NCBI RefSeq assembly: GCF_046630445.1 | Contig: NC_092335.1 | Span: forward strand, 630,261,501-630,325,500 | Length of the DNA: 64,000 nucleotides | DNA from: Rutidosis leptorrhynchoides | Lineage: Eukaryota; Streptophyta; Magnoliopsida; Asterales; Asteraceae | Reading direction: 5' to 3' | In this document: positions 41,335 through 53,492 of the stretch, piece by piece | Layout: every line of letters begins with the position of its first letter | Position numbering within the stretch: position 1 is the first letter of the stretch | Position numbers and translations under genes: made by a program | Notes under the pieces: generated by a model | What the model was told of the DNA's origin: nothing | The model's database searches: none | The model's input: the letters and a program-made list of their open reading frames with translations, nothing else

Positions 41335-44300
41335 TGTGACGCCCCGTACTAAATCATCATGTACGGACCATCATCAACAGGATCATTACAAGGTTAAGTA
41401 CTATATGCGCTTTAAAAACAGAGTTTGCATTCATTAATAAAAGTGACGTCATAACATACGTCAATTGTTTTACAAATCAAAAGTATGCTTCACTAAGTAG
41501 AAGCATTAAATAAGGGTACGTGACCATAATGCTCGTTACATAACATAAGTTCATAAGTAAAAAGTTTGAATGCAACATAAGTAGTCATGCGATAACAACT
41601 CTAGGCAGCGGGTTCTACAGCACGACTAGTAAGATAGCGGAAGCGACTTCAAGCACCTGAGAAAATACATGCTTAAAAAGGTCAACACAAAGGTTGGTGA
41701 GCTATAGTTTAAGTATAACAGTAATGTAAGTAGGCCACGAGATTTCAGTGCTACAACGAGCGTTTCAAAAGTATGTAAAAGTATATGCTTAACCGTGGGC
41801 ACCCGGTAACTAACTTAACGTTTAATGTACCCCCTTAAAGTGCACTTGGCAAGTGCGTATAACCTCGAAGTATTAAACACTCGTTAAATGCTAGCGCTAC
41901 TAGCCCGAGTGGGGATGTCAAACCCTATGGATCCATATCTAAGATTCGCATTCATGGTTCAAAAACCAATGATTAAACGTTACCGAGCTAAAGGGAATGT
42001 TTATGCCGTTGTATAACCCACACATATATAAGTTTAAGTACTCGTTCCTAGTATGTAAAACATAAAATCCGCATGTATTCTCAGTTCCCAAAATAAGTTA
42101 AAGTAAAAAGGGAATGCTATAACTCACAATGATTAGTAGTAATGGTAAGGTAGTAGTCGGAAAGTGGTGTGCAAGTAACGGTCCAAACGTCCTCAACCTA
42201 AGTCAAATAGCACTAAGTCAATAAGTCGTCTCAAAAGGTTTACAAGTACGTAATTAAGGTCATAAGGGTCATCATCAATCATCATTAAACAAAAGGTAAC
42301 AAGTAAGACTCGTTTATGAAAGTCGTTTAAAACAAAGGCTGACTTCGGTCAGTCACCACAGCCTCTACCCTTACTGAATTAAGGTGAGACCAGTGGTCAT
42401 GGCTCCGTCTACGAGTCCCTTAAGTGTGGTAAAATTTACAGAAGCAAACTCGTCTTGGTTTGACCGTGGCGACGGTCTAAGTGCGAGTAGGTCAGAAATT
42501 TCTGCACAACGTTAAAGGACATGGTAACGATCGGAGGGCCATAAATCCTAAACCGTAACTCGGATTAAGACGAGTCCTATATGAAAAGTTATCTACTCGA
42601 AAAGTTCTATCTAAAAATCAAGGTTAGAACATCCCAGGTCTACTGGTCTGTTCCAGAAGCATCAGGTCAGTAGGTTTTGGACAGAACAGTGGGTTTTGGA
42701 GAGTTCCGGTTGTCTCGGTGCTTGATGTTCATCACGGTTCTCATTCTTGATGCGTATAGCTTCAAGTGTACAACTCGTTGATGTGTTAACATCATTTTGA
42801 CCAAGGTTTGTCCATCATAACTCAAGTGCAAGTGTTGTAAGTGTTTGATGAACCAAGGTTACATCAAGGCTTAGTTTCAACACTTACATGAACTTTAGGA
42901 GTAAAAACAAGTTATAAACTTAAATCAACAACTAGTAAAGTGTATGTAAGCTTTATAGCTTTTGTTTATGACAATTTAAGAAGACCATAAGCTAGATAAC
43001 TTAGATCTTTCAAAGGTATTTGAAGTTGTAACTTGTAAGTTACACTTCTATGTTCTTGAAACTTATAAGTTAACTTTTAAGTTCAAGAGTATGAGATCAA
43101 GGCCAACTTGTAGTTCATGACCAACAAACCAACAAACAAGTAATTTAAATGCATAAAGTACAGAAACAAGTTAATTAAACAAGTAGCTAGTTCAAGTGTT
43201 GCTCATACTTTAAAGATTCAACCAAAGTTGATCTTTAAGTAAAGTAAACCTTAAGTTTACTTCCATGACTTGCAAGTATGATTTTAACAACAAGAACTCA
43301 TAATCTTTGAAATAAATAAAGTAGAAAGCTAACTAAACAAGAAGATGATTCATAGTTGCTCTTACTTTTAAAGATTCAACCCAAGTTGATCTTTAAGTGA
43401 AGTAACTTCAAAGTTACTTCAAGAACTACAAGTAAAGAGTTTATACAACTATGAACTTTAATATTTTGAAACAAAATATGTAGAACATAACTAGATAGAT
43501 TATGTTCTTGAATGTTCTTGTTATAACAAGATAAAGATGAAGAAATCAAACTAGTAAGTTTGTTCTTGAAAGTTAGAAAGTAAGTAACATATAACTAGTA
43601 ACTACATGTATTCAAACATTAAGTAAGAACAAGTAAACAAACAACAATTGATGATGATGTTTAAGGGGTAAAAGGCCACGGTTTTAGTAACCAAAAGAAG
43701 AAGAAGAAAAGTTCCTAGTAGCTTACAAGTATTAGAGAAAAAGAGAGGAAAGTTGAGAGGTTTTCAAGTGTGTGTGTTTGAAATGAAGATTGCAAGTGAA
43801 CAAGTGAGTAAAAAAAAGATTTGAATCTCTTTTGTGTACTCCTAGCCCACGGCCAGCAGCTCCCAAGGGGAGTAGAGAGTTGTTTGATGGTTACTTGGTG
43901 GAAAAGCTTACAAAAGTTGGGTAAAAGGGTGGTGTTCATGGGGATAATGAGCCAACTATATTCCAATTGAACAAACTAACTAGTTAACCTCCAAACTAAT
44001 ACTTACAAGTAGCAAGAGTGGGCTAATTAATCCATAATATAAGTAGGGTGGGCTTAGAAGCCCAAGTCAAAAGTCCATTATACTAATAAAGCCCAAGTGC
44101 AAGTAGTTTAACAATTAAATCCAATTAAAGCCCAAGTACTTAACTAATCACCTTAGTTAATTAAAATGATTAATAAAATTAATCATGAATGTAAATAATA
44201 TCTTAAAATATTATTCGTGCAAGTTCCGGGTGTCACAAAGACGTTTCGGGCATTTAAAGTTCAAGTACGGGCAATTAAAGCAACATGTAAATGTAATAAC

Positions 44301-44375
44301 ATACATTCGTTTAATCAAGCGTATTAATAATAATAATTATTAATAAATAACGTTGGAAAAACCAGGGTCGTTACA
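41335..44375 (-). repeat. 3' LTR of E8
   Basis: TGTGACGCCCCG to GGTCGTTACA on the plus strand. Rich in CAAGTT/AACTTG words and without a gene. A small minus-strand ORF near 43966-43715 starts just after a TATA-like GGAATATAG and lies in the likely transcript leader; it recurs in the other LTR. Confidence 0.97.
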
Positions 44376-44390
44376 TTACCCACCTGTTAA
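44376..44390 (-). other. E8 polypurine tract
   Basis: TTAACAGGTGGGTAA on the coding strand, immediately before the 3' LTR start TGTAACGACC. Confidence 0.85.
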
Positions 44391-44393
44391 AGA

Positions 44394-44412
44394 AAATTTC
44401 GTCCCGAAATTT
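44394..44412 (-). other. Palindrome overlapping E8 pol stop codon
   Basis: AAATTTCGGGACGAAATTT: perfect 8-bp arms around GGA. Its first two bases are the last two of the TAA stop, and it ends 3 nt before the polypurine tract. Related copies are in E7 (38112-38130) and E6 (58368-58386). Confidence 0.75.
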
Positions 44413-47400
44413 AAGCTGAAGTAGATGGAGGAGTCGGGAAAAGATGAGGATATTTCCGCATCATTTGATCCTCTCGTTCCCAAGTAAACTCAGGTCCTCG
44501 TTTGGCATTCCATCGTACTCGTACAATCGAAATCTTGTTGCGTTTCAAAGTTTTGATCTCACGATCCATAATCTCAACAGGTTCCTCCACAAAGTGGAGT
44601 TTGTCATCAATAGTAAGTTCTTCCAATGGTATGATGAGTTCGGGTGCAGCAAGACACTTCTTCAAGTTTGACACATGGAAGGTAGGATGAACTGAGCTCA
44701 ATTGTGCTGGTAGATCCAAACGGTATGCAACTGGTCCAACACGTTCCAAGATCTCGAAAGGACCAATGTATCGTGGGTTCAACTTTCCACGTTTTCCAAA
44801 ACGGATCACACCCTTCCAAGGTGCAACCTTCAACATTACACGATCACCAACATTAAATTCAAAGTCTTTCCGTTTAAGATCGGCATAGCTCTTTTGGCGA
44901 TCACGGGTAGTCTTAAGTCTAGCTTGGATCTGAGCAATCTTCTCCGTGGTTTCGTGAACTACCTCGGGTCCGGTGATTTGCTTTTCGCCTACTTCAGCCC
45001 AACAAATAGGAGATCGGCACTTACGACCATACAATGCTTCAAAAGGTGCAGCATTAATGCTTGAGTGATAACTGTTGTTGTACGAGAATTCGGCGAGTGG
45101 CAAATGCCTTTCCCAGGCCTTTCCAAAATCAATGACACATGCACGCAGCATGTCCTCCAAGGTCTGAATCGTTCGTTCACTTTGCCCGTCAGTCTGAGGA
45201 TGATAAGCAGTACTCATGTCAAGACGAGTTCCCATGGCTTCCTGCAAAGAACGCCAAAATCTGGAAGCAAAACGGGGATCGCGATCGGAGATGATTGATA
45301 AAGGTACCCCATGACGAGATACAACCTCTTTGATGTACAGCTGAGCAAGTCTTTCCATTGTATCAGTTTCCTTCATCGCTAGGAAGTGTGCAGATTTGGT
45401 GAGGCGGTCAACAATAACCCAAATAGTATCGCATCCGCCCACCGTCTTCGGCAGCTTAGTAATGAAATCCATTGTGATCCCTTCCCACTTCCATTGTGGG
45501 ATTTCCGGCTGTTGAAGTAACCCAGAAGGTCTCTGATGCTCGGCTTTAACCTTCGAGCAAGTCAAACACTTACCAACATAAGTCGCAACGTCCTTCTTAA
45601 GATTCGGCCACCAATACTGTTCTTTAAGGTCGTGGTACATCTTACCTGCACCGGGGTGAATCGAATATCTCGATTTGTGTGCTTCATCAAGTATCAGGCT
45701 TCGTAGATCTCCATAGTAAGGTACCCAAATTCTTCCGGCATAACATCGGAGTCCAGACTCTCTAACCTCGAATCGAGAGACAAGTATGTTCAAATGCTCG
45801 TGAGATATGTTCTCCTCCTTGAGAGCCTCAACTTGGGCTACTCTGATCTGGTTGTTGAGGTTCGAATGGATGGTGATGTTCAGAGCCCTAACACGGAGAG
45901 GTGTCGTCCTCTCCTTTCGGCTTAAAGCGTCAGCTACAACATTGGCCTTGCCAGGGTGATAACGGAGTTCACAATCGTAGTCGTTGAGCGTCTCGATCCA
46001 TCGACGCTGTCTCATATTCAATTGCTTCTGATCGAAGATGTGCTGGAGACTCTTGTGATCGGTGAAGATAGTGCTCTTAGTTCCATACAAATAATGTCTC
46101 CACAATTTGAGTGCAAAGACAACGGCTCCAAGTTCAAGATCATGTGTAGTGTAGTTCCGCTCGTGAATCTTCAATTGGCGGGAGGCATAGGCAATAACCT
46201 TTGATCGTTGCATCAGTACACAACCAAAACCACTCTTCGATGCATCGCAATAAACAACAAAGTCGTCACTGCCTTCAGGAAGTGATAGGATAGGTGCGGA
46301 GGTTAACTTCTTCTTCAAAGTTTGGAATGCTGATTCGTGTGTGGGTTCCCAAATGAACTTCTTGCCCTTGTGAGTCAGTGCGGTCAAAGGACGCGCAATC
46401 AGAGAAAATCCTTCGATAAACCTTCGATAATAACCGGCGAGACCTAGAAATTGGCGAATATGCGTTGGAGTAGTGGGGGTCTCCCACTTGCTGATGGCTT
46501 CAATCTTGGCGGAATCAACTTTGATACCCTGGTCGCTCACAACATGACCCAAAAACTGTACTTCCTTCAACCAAAATTCGCACTTGGAGAATTTGGCGTA
46601 AAGTTGCTCTTGTCTTAAGAGTTCAAGCACTAGCCGAAGGTGTTGCTCATGTTCTTCTTCGCTCTTAGAGTAGATGAGGATATCATCTATGAAGACGATA
46701 ACAAACTTATCCAAGTAAGGCTTGCAGACACGATTCATGAGATCCATGAACACGGCAGGTGCATTTGTCAAACCGAATGGCATCACGAGGAACTCATAAT
46801 GACCATAACGGGTCCTGAATGCAGTTTTCATCACGTCACTTTCCTTCACCCTCAGCTGGTGATATCCGGATCGCAAATCGATCTTTGAATAAACGCTCGA
46901 TCCTTGTAGTTGATCAAAAAGATCATCAATTCGTGGAAGAGGATATCGATTCTTGATAGTCAATTTGTTGAGTTCACGGTAGTCGATACACATACGGAAG
47001 GATCCATCCTTCTTCTTTACAAACAACACAGGTGCGCCCCAAGGCGAGAAGCTTGGTTGGATAAACCCTCGATCTAATAGCTCTTGTAGTTGACTCTGTA
47101 ATTCTTGCATCTCGGAAGGTGCGAGTCTATAAGGTGCGCGAGCTACAGGCGCAGCTCCTGGCACTAAGTCAATCTGAAACTCTACTACTCTCTGCGGCGG
47201 TAATCCAGGCAATTCCTCTGGGAAGACATCAGAAAATTCGTTCACAATTCGAACGTCGTTCACGTTCTTCACCTCAGTTTCTACCGCTTTCACATGTGCT
47301 AGGACAGCAAAGCGTCCCTTCTTCATAATCTTTTGCGCTTTCACGCAACTAATGAGGTTCAACTTCGAGGTACATCTCTCTCCATAGATAACCAGTGGTT

Positions 47401-48883
47401 CGCCATCTCCTTGTGGTATGCGAAGTGCTTTATCTCCACAGATAACATCGGCCTTTATCTTGCTCAACCAATCCATACCGACGATCACGTCAAAACTTCC
47501 CAGTTTGATAGGTATCAAATCAATTTCGAAATCTGCACCAGCTATGTTGATAATAGCTCCACGACTAATATGGTCAACCTTTTCAAGTTTTCCATTGGCG
47601 ACCTCGACAAGCATACTTTCCTTCAAAGGAACTAACGACCAATCTAACTTATCACAAAAATGTCTACACACATAGCTCCTATCGGCACCAGTATCGAATA
47701 GGACAGAAGCTAAAAGATTGTTGATTTTGAATATACCTGTTACCAAGTCGGGGTTGTCGCGTGCATCTCTTGCATTAACATTGAAGGCTCTAGCACGTGG
47801 TGGTCCACCATCCTTACGCTTGTTAGGACACTCGTTTCTGAAATGGCCCGTCTTTCCACATTCATAACACTTCTTAGGCCCATTGTTGTTGTGGTTTGGC
47901 TTCACATTCAAAGTGGTAACCTTGCAATCCTTGCCAACATGTCCAGATCGTTGGCACTTCTCACAGATAACATTGCAATACCCAGTGTGGTGCTTGTAGC
48001 ACCTATTGCATTGTGGTAAGGTTCCTTTGTAGTTCGGATTGGTGCGGTTGTTGTTGTTGGGGTTGGTGTTGTTGTTGTGTATGTTGTTGTTTTGCCTGAA
48101 CCCTTCATGTCGTTTTGCCGGGTTTTGATCATAGTTCCTACCCCTGTTGTTGTTGTGGTTGTTGTCCCATTTCCTCTTTTCACCACTAACAGTTTCAAAC
48201 TTAGCCTTCTCCGGCTCGTCAAGGATGATTTGATTCAAGAGAGTATGCGCCATGCGCATTGCTTCGGGAACACTTGGTGGCTTGGATGAGGTAACATTAC
48301 CCTTGATGGACTTAGGAAGTCCCGAGAAGTATTTCTCCAAACGCTTAAATTCGGGGGTGACCATGGTTGGACACATAAGAGCCAATTCCAAAAACCTACG
48401 GTTGTAGCTGTTAAGGTCGTTCCCTACGGTTTTCAATTGCATAAATTCGATTTCCATCTTTTGAATCTCGGTTCTCGGACAGTATTCCTCGATCATAGCA
48501 CATTTAAATTCTTCCCAAGGCGAAGCATACGCCTCATCAATTCCTTGCGCTTGGGCCATGGTATTCCACCATGTAAGCGCGCCATCAGAAAGTGTGCAAG
48601 ATGCAAATTTCGTTTTGTTAGCCTCAGAACAATTGCTAACCCTGAATACTGATTCCAACTTTTCGAACCATCTGGTGAGACCGACGGGTCCCTCAGTGCC
48701 ATTGAAGTAGTGTGGCTTGCAGCTTTGAAATTCCTTGTAAGTACACCCATCTCGAACGACAGGTGGATTGACAGGCGGTGGTGGTGGAGCTTGGGGTTGT
48801 CTTTCAGCTAGTGCAGCAGCGACTCGCTCGTTAATCATTTCCTCAATTTGTGCCGCGGTGGGGATAGATCTCCCGTTGGCCAT
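44411..48883 (-). CDS. E8 gag-pol polyprotein, intact, 1490 residues
   Basis: Single open frame from the ATG at 48883 to TAA 44413-44411. Residues 40-225 are the gag core. CCHC knuckles lie at C307-C320 and C339-C352. The aspartic protease has DTGA at 397-400, and RT has IDLRSGYHQ near 668 and FIDD at 731-734. RNase H has D880, E917 and D942, and VVADALSRK near 982. The integrase zinc finger is H1069/H1076/C1106/C1109, and the catalytic triad is D1139, D1200 and E1236. A GPF segment lies near 1372-1395 and the chromodomain at about 1429-1478 (EEPVEIMD to FTWEREDQ). All catalytic residues I can check are present. It should form the particle and copy and integrate the element; the chromodomain would guide integration to chromatin. 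It follows the extra ORF by 298 nt and is presumably read from the same LTR transcript. It is the best reference for the decayed E1, E3 and E7 copies. Confidence 0.97.
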   Translation of the reverse strand: MANGRSIPTAAQIEEMINERVAAALAERQPQAPPPPPVNPPVVRDGCTYKEFQSCKPHYFNGTEGPVGLTRWFEKLESVFRVSNCSEANKTKFASCTLSDGALTWWNTMAQAQGIDEAYASPWEEFKCAMIEEYCPRTEIQKMEIEFMQLKTVGNDLNSYNRRFLELALMCPTMVTPEFKRLEKYFSGLPKSIKGNVTSSKPPSVPEAMRMAHTLLNQIILDEPEKAKFETVSGEKRKWDNNHNNNRGRNYDQNPAKRHEGFRQNNNIHNNNTNPNNNNRTNPNYKGTLPQCNRCYKHHTGYCNVICEKCQRSGHVGKDCKVTTLNVKPNHNNNGPKKCYECGKTGHFRNECPNKRKDGGPPRARAFNVNARDARDNPDLVTGIFKINNLLASVLFDTGADRSYVCRHFCDKLDWSLVPLKESMLVEVANGKLEKVDHISRGAIINIAGADFEIDLIPIKLGSFDVIVGMDWLSKIKADVICGDKALRIPQGDGEPLVIYGERCTSKLNLISCVKAQKIMKKGRFAVLAHVKAVETEVKNVNDVRIVNEFSDVFPEELPGLPPQRVVEFQIDLVPGAAPVARAPYRLAPSEMQELQSQLQELLDRGFIQPSFSPWGAPVLFVKKKDGSFRMCIDYRELNKLTIKNRYPLPRIDDLFDQLQGSSVYSKIDLRSGYHQLRVKESDVMKTAFRTRYGHYEFLVMPFGLTNAPAVFMDLMNRVCKPYLDKFVIVFIDDILIYSKSEEEHEQHLRLVLELLRQEQLYAKFSKCEFWLKEVQFLGHVVSDQGIKVDSAKIEAISKWETPTTPTHIRQFLGLAGYYRRFIEGFSLIARPLTALTHKGKKFIWEPTHESAFQTLKKKLTSAPILSLPEGSDDFVVYCDASKSGFGCVLMQRSKVIAYASRQLKIHERNYTTHDLELGAVVFALKLWRHYLYGTKSTIFTDHKSLQHIFDQKQLNMRQRRWIETLNDYDCELRYHPGKANVVADALSRKERTTPLRVRALNITIHSNLNNQIRVAQVEALKEENISHEHLNILVSRFEVRESGLRCYAGRIWVPYYGDLRSLILDEAHKSRYSIHPGAGKMYHDLKEQYWWPNLKKDVATYVGKCLTCSKVKAEHQRPSGLLQQPEIPQWKWEGITMDFITKLPKTVGGCDTIWVIVDRLTKSAHFLAMKETDTMERLAQLYIKEVVSRHGVPLSIISDRDPRFASRFWRSLQEAMGTRLDMSTAYHPQTDGQSERTIQTLEDMLRACVIDFGKAWERHLPLAEFSYNNSYHSSINAAPFEALYGRKCRSPICWAEVGEKQITGPEVVHETTEKIAQIQARLKTTRDRQKSYADLKRKDFEFNVGDRVMLKVAPWKGVIRFGKRGKLNPRYIGPFEILERVGPVAYRLDLPAQLSSVHPTFHVSNLKKCLAAPELIIPLEELTIDDKLHFVEEPVEIMDREIKTLKRNKISIVRVRWNAKRGPEFTWEREDQMMRKYPHLFPTPPSTSA

Positions 48884-48899
48884 GATGTTCTATACAAAC

Positions 48900-48919
48900 A
48901 TTTTGACTCAAGTCAAAAT
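48900..48919 (-). other. Perfect inverted repeat 16 nt before E8 gag ATG
   Basis: ATTTTGACTCAAGTCAAAAT: 9-bp perfect arms with a two-base centre. Its distance from the gag start suggests an RNA structure affecting gag translation or genome packaging, or a protein-binding site. Confidence 0.65.
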
Positions 48920-49181
48920 CCATTATGCAAATAATAATAGTACATTATATAACAACCAACATGAAAACAGCACAACACATGTTGATTAAATAACGCAAGC
49001 AGATATAGGTACCACAAAACCATGAGATGATAACGTAAATAGAACACTTGCGCAAGAAGTAAGCAACACAAATTCCATTCATTAATGATAATAAGTTCAT
49101 ACATTACAATAAGTTCGTACATTACATAAGTGAAATATGAAATTACAAAAGAGATTACAATACAGAATCTAGTACAAAGTC

Positions 49182-49979
49182 CTACGGCGATGGTGGGTAC
49201 AAGATGTCCAAAACATGAGTCAACTGCTCCTCGAGCTCAGTAACTCGAGTCTGGAGAATCTCAATCTCCCGCCTCATTTCCTCATTAGAGGAAGATGGTG
49301 GGGCAGGTGGTGCTGGCGGTGCAGGTGGAGCCGGTGGTGCTGAAGTGGATGGTCCGGCTCTGGGTGGAGACGGTAATATCTGTGGGTCGGCGGGGTACGG
49401 CACCAGCCGTTTACGTGCAGTGATCCTACGACGCCGACCATAAGCGTCAGTGACAGTACGACCAGGAATTATGCCAGCGAAGCGATACCGCTTCTTCGGC
49501 GGGGTAGAAGGTGCCTGAATCGGTCGGTCAGCGTGATCCTCCTCATCACTGGAGTCGTCAGATGAGGTGTCGTCTGAAGAAGTATCGGTGGAAGAACCGT
49601 CGTCTGAATCATGCGGTGGTGGCGCGGGTGGCTCAACATATCCGAAAGCGGCCAACATCTGTCGGTGTCGGCCTGGCGTAATCACGGCTAAGCGGCCGTC
49701 GGCAGTGCGTCGGCAAGGTGTGCGCCAGTGATTACGGAAGGGACCTTCCCCGAACTCCGCGGGGATCTCCATGCCACCAATGTGAGCCAGTTGCCTCGGG
49801 GGTCTGGAAGAAGACGCCGGGATAGGCACACTAGAGCTAGCTCCAGAACTAGAGGCGCCGGGGTCGCCAGTGGGTGTCGGGGCCGGAATGTCGGCAGCAG
49901 CAGCAGCAACAGGTGCAGCAGTGGGTGGAACAACGGGGCCTGAGCCGCTCGGGATGTCAGTAGGTGGAACGTCCGACAT
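49182..49979 (-). CDS. E8 extra leader ORF, Pro/Ala/Ser- and Asp/Ser-rich with C-terminal coiled coil
   Basis: Open frame between primer site and gag, same strand as gag. An upstream in-frame ATG at 50006 would add nine hydrophobic-leaning residues; I prefer 49979 (MSDVPPTDIPSGSG), giving 265 residues. The N-terminal 80 residues are Pro/Ala/Ser rich. A more ordered middle follows (RQLAHIGGMEIPAEFGEGPF, RRTADGRLAVITPGRH), then a strongly acidic Ser/Asp block, a basic segment (YGRRRRITARKRLVPYP), a PPAPPAPPAPP run, and a heptad-like C terminus (EEMRREIEILQTRVTELEEQ). I recognise no family. Extra ORFs outside gag-pol are known in some plant LTR elements. That it is intact in a young element argues it is functional. 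Confidence 0.7.
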   Translation of the reverse strand: MSDVPPTDIPSGSGPVVPPTAAPVAAAAADIPAPTPTGDPGASSSGASSSVPIPASSSRPPRQLAHIGGMEIPAEFGEGPFRNHWRTPCRRTADGRLAVITPGRHRQMLAAFGYVEPPAPPPHDSDDGSSTDTSSDDTSSDDSSDEEDHADRPIQAPSTPPKKRYRFAGIIPGRTVTDAYGRRRRITARKRLVPYPADPQILPSPPRAGPSTSAPPAPPAPPAPPAPPSSSNEEMRREIEILQTRVTELEEQLTHVLDILYPPSP

Positions 49980-50300
49980 CTGAACAAGGAAAAATAAATT
50001 TTCCATGTCAGTATGTCATAAAGCAAGCAAATAATAGGCCAACAGTTTAAATCATGTATAACAATAAGTAGCATGGCAATATCAGTAATCGTACGAAACT
50101 AGCATGCAATCGAAAGCAAGTAATAGCATGCAGTAGTGAAATCACGTAGTAGCATACGGCATATAGCAGTAACAGTAAGCAGCAGCATGCAGTAAGTTCA
50201 GCGGAAACAAGTAAACTAACAGGTTGTAGATTAGCCCTATTAGTGAATCCTACTCGGGTCGGTCTTAGACTCACTAATGCATCCTAATTCCCTACAACCA
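49980..50300 (-). other. E8 leader between primer site and extra ORF
   Basis: About 320 bp rich in GTAGCATGCAGTA-type words. No gene of its own; a 75-codon minus-strand frame crossing it is probably chance. Confidence 0.6.
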
Positions 50301-50314
50301 ATGCTCTGATACCA
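50301..50314 (-). other. E8 primer binding site, tRNA-iMet
   Basis: TGGTATCAGAGCAT on the coding strand, two bases inside the 5' LTR. Confidence 0.95.
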
Positions 50315-50316
50315 AA

Positions 50317-53300
50317 TGTGACGCCCCGTACTAAATCATCATGTACGGACCATCATCAACAGGATCATTACAAGGTTAAGTACTATATGCGCTTTAAAAA
50401 CAGAGTTTGCATTCATTAATAAAAGTGACGTCATAACATACGTCAATTGTTTTACAAATCAAAAGTATGCTTCACTAAGTAGAAGCATTAAATAAGGGTA
50501 CGTGACCATAATGCTCGTTACATAACATAAGTTCATAAGTAAAAAGTTTGAATGCAACATAAGTAGTCATGCGATAACAACTCTAGGCAGCGGGTTCTAC
50601 AGCACGACTAGTAAGATAGCGGAAGCGACTTCAAGCACCTGAGAAAATACATGCTTAAAAAGGTCAACACGAAGGTTGGTGAGCTATAGTTTAAGTATAA
50701 CAGTAATGTAAGTAGGCCACGAGATTTCAGTGCTACAACGAGCGTTTCAAAAGTATGTAAAAGTATATGCTTAACCGTGGGCACCCGGTAACTAACTTAA
50801 CGTTTAATGTACCCCCTTAAAGTGCACTTGGCAAGTGCGTATAACCTCGAAGTATTAAACACTCGTTAAATGCTAGCGCTACTAGCCCGAGTGGGGATGT
50901 CAAACCCTATGGATCCATATCTAAGATTCGCGTTCATGGTTCAAAAACCAATGATTAAACGTTACCGAGCTAAAGGGAATGTTTATGCCGTTGTATAACC
51001 CACACATATATAAGTTTAAGTACTCGTTCCTAGTATGTAAAACATAAAATCCGCATGTATTCTCAGTTCCCAAAATAAGTTAAAGTAAAAAGGGAATGCT
51101 ATAACTCACAATGATTAGTAGTAATGGTAAGGTAGTAGTCGGAAAGTGGTGTGCAAGTAACGGTCCAAACGTCCTCAACCTAAGTCAAATAGCACTAAGT
51201 CAATAAGTCGTCTCAAAAGGTTTACAAGTACGTAATTAAGGTCATAAGGGTCATCATCAATCATCATTAAACAAAAGGTAACAAGTAAGACTCGTTTATG
51301 AAAGTCGTTTAAAACAAAGGCTGACTTCGGTCAGTCACCACAGCCTCTACCCTTACTGAATTAAGGTGAGACCAGTGGTCATGGCTCCGTCTACGAGTCC
51401 CTTAAGTGTGGTAAAATTTACAGAAGCAAACTCGTCTTGGTTTGACCGTGGCGACGGTCTAAGTGCGAGTAGGTCAGAAATTTCTGCACAACGTTAAAGG
51501 ACATGGTAACGATCGGAGGGCCATAAATCCTAAACCGTAACTCGGATTAAGACGAGTCCTATATGAAAAGTTATCTACTCGAAAAGTTCTATCTAAAAAT
51601 CAAGGTTAGAACAGCCCAGGTCTACTGGTCTGTTCCAGAAGCATCAGGTCAGTAGGTTTTGGACAGAACAGTGGGTTTTGGAGAGTTCCGGTTGTCTCGG
51701 TGCTTGATGTTCATCACGGTTCTCATTCTTGATGCGTATAGCTTCAAGTGTACAACTCGTTGATGTGTTAACATCATTTTGACCAAGGTTTGTCCATCAT
51801 AACTCAAGTGCAAGTGTTGTAAGTGTTTGATGAACCAAGGTTACATCAAGGCTTAGTTTCAACACTTACATGAACTTTAGGAGTAAAAACAAGTTATAAA
51901 CTTAAATCAACAACTAGTAAAGTGTATGTAAGCTTTATAGCTTTTGTTTATGACAATTTAAGAAGACCATAAGCTAGATAACTTAGATCTTTCAAAGGTA
52001 TTTGAAGTTGTAACTTGTAAGTTACACTTCTATGTTCTTGAAACTTATAAGTTAACTTTTAAGTTCAAGAGTATGAGATCAAGGCCAACTTGTAGTTCTT
52101 GACCAACAAACCAACAAACAAGTAATTTAAATGCATAAAGTACAGAAACAAGTTAATTAAACAAGTAGCTAGTTCAAGTGTTGCTCATACTTTAAAGATT
52201 CAACCAAAGTTGATCTTTAAGTAAAGTAAACCTTAAGTTTACTTCCATGACTTGCAAGTATGATTTTAACAACAAGAACTCATAATCTTTGAAATAAATA
52301 AAGTAGAAAGCTAACTAAACAAGAAGATGATTCATAGTTGCTCTTACTTTTAAAGATTCAACCCAAGTTGATCTTTAAGTGAAGTAACTTCAAAGTTACT
52401 TCAAGAACTACAAGTAAAGAGTTTATACAACTATGAACTTTAATATTTTGAAACAAAATATGTAGAACATAACTAGATAGATTATGTTCTTGAATGTTCT
52501 TGTTATAACAAGATAAAGATGAAGAAATCAAACTAGTAAGTTTGTTCTTGAAAGTTAGAAAGTAAGTAACATATAACTAGTAACTACATGTATTCAAACA
52601 TTAAGTAAGAACAAGTAAACAAACAACAATTGATGATGATGTTTAAGGGGTAAAAGGCCACGGTTTTAGTAACCAAAAGAAGAAGAAGAAAAGTTCCTAG
52701 TAGCTTACAAGTATTAGAGAAAAAGAGAGGAAAGTTGAGAGGTTTTCAAGTGTGTGTGTTTGAAATGAAGATTGCAAGTGAACAAGTGAGTAAAAAAAAA
52801 GATTTGAATCTCTTTTGTGTACTCCTAGCCCACGGCCAGCAGCTCCCAAGGGGAGTAGAGAGTTGTTTGATGGTTACTTGGTGGAAAAGCTTACAAAAGT
52901 TGGGTAAAAGGGTGGTGTTCATGGGGATAATGAGCCAACTATATTCCAATTGAACAAACTAACTAGTTAACCTCCAAACTAATACTTACAAGTAGCAAGA
53001 GTGGGCTAATTAATCCATAATATAAGTAGGGTGGGCTTAGAAGCCCAAGTCAAAAGTCCATTATACTAATAAAGCCCAAGTGCAAGTAGTTTAACAATTA
53101 AATCCAATTAAAGCCCAAGTACTTAACTAATCACCTTAGTTAATTAAAATGATTAATAAAATTAATCATGAATGTAAATAATATCTTAAAATATTATTCG
53201 TGCAAGTTCCGGGTGTCACAAAGACGTTTCGGGCATTTAAAGTTCAAGTACGGGCAATTAAAGCAACATGTAAATGTAATAACATACATTCGTTTAATCA

Positions 53301-53358
53301 AGCGTATTAATAATAATAATTATTAATAAATAACGTTGGAAAAACCAGGGTCGTTACA
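50317..53358 (-). repeat. 5' LTR of E8
   Basis: Differs from 41335-44375 by four substitutions and three single-base indels. On the coding strand GGAATATAG near 52946-52938 is a TATA candidate, about 30 bp before a likely start. No gene beyond the leader-type short ORF. Confidence 0.97.
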
Positions 53359-53363
53359 GAATA
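53359..53363. other. E8 target-site duplication, right (GAATA)
   Basis: Pairs with 41330-41334. Confidence 0.95.
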
Positions 53364-53492
53364 CATGCACAACTTTTATAACTATTTTACACGCTAGACA
53401 CAAGTACCAACTTTAAACTACGCTATACCCGGCTATGTCCGACTAAGTCCCTAACCGACAAGTATAAACACAACTTGTCTTTGGGGTAAACT

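Larger units (their letters stand above)
41335..53358 (-). mobile_element. E8: complete, very young Tekay-like chromovirus
   Basis: 12,024 bp with LTRs of 3041 and 3042 bp, primer site, extra leader ORF, unbroken gag-pol, polypurine tract and perfect 5-bp duplication. I count four substitutions (for example 41689/50671 and 41950/50932) and three one-base indels between the LTRs. At the commonly used rate of 1.3e-8 per site per year that is on the order of 50 thousand years. It has every part expected of an autonomous element. Confidence 0.97.

Noticed and set aside
44411..48883. Endogenous plant pararetrovirus
   Set aside because: Flanking LTRs, a chromodomain and an integrase with DDE residues identify a Ty3/gypsy element; no movement protein or pararetrovirus coat motif seen.
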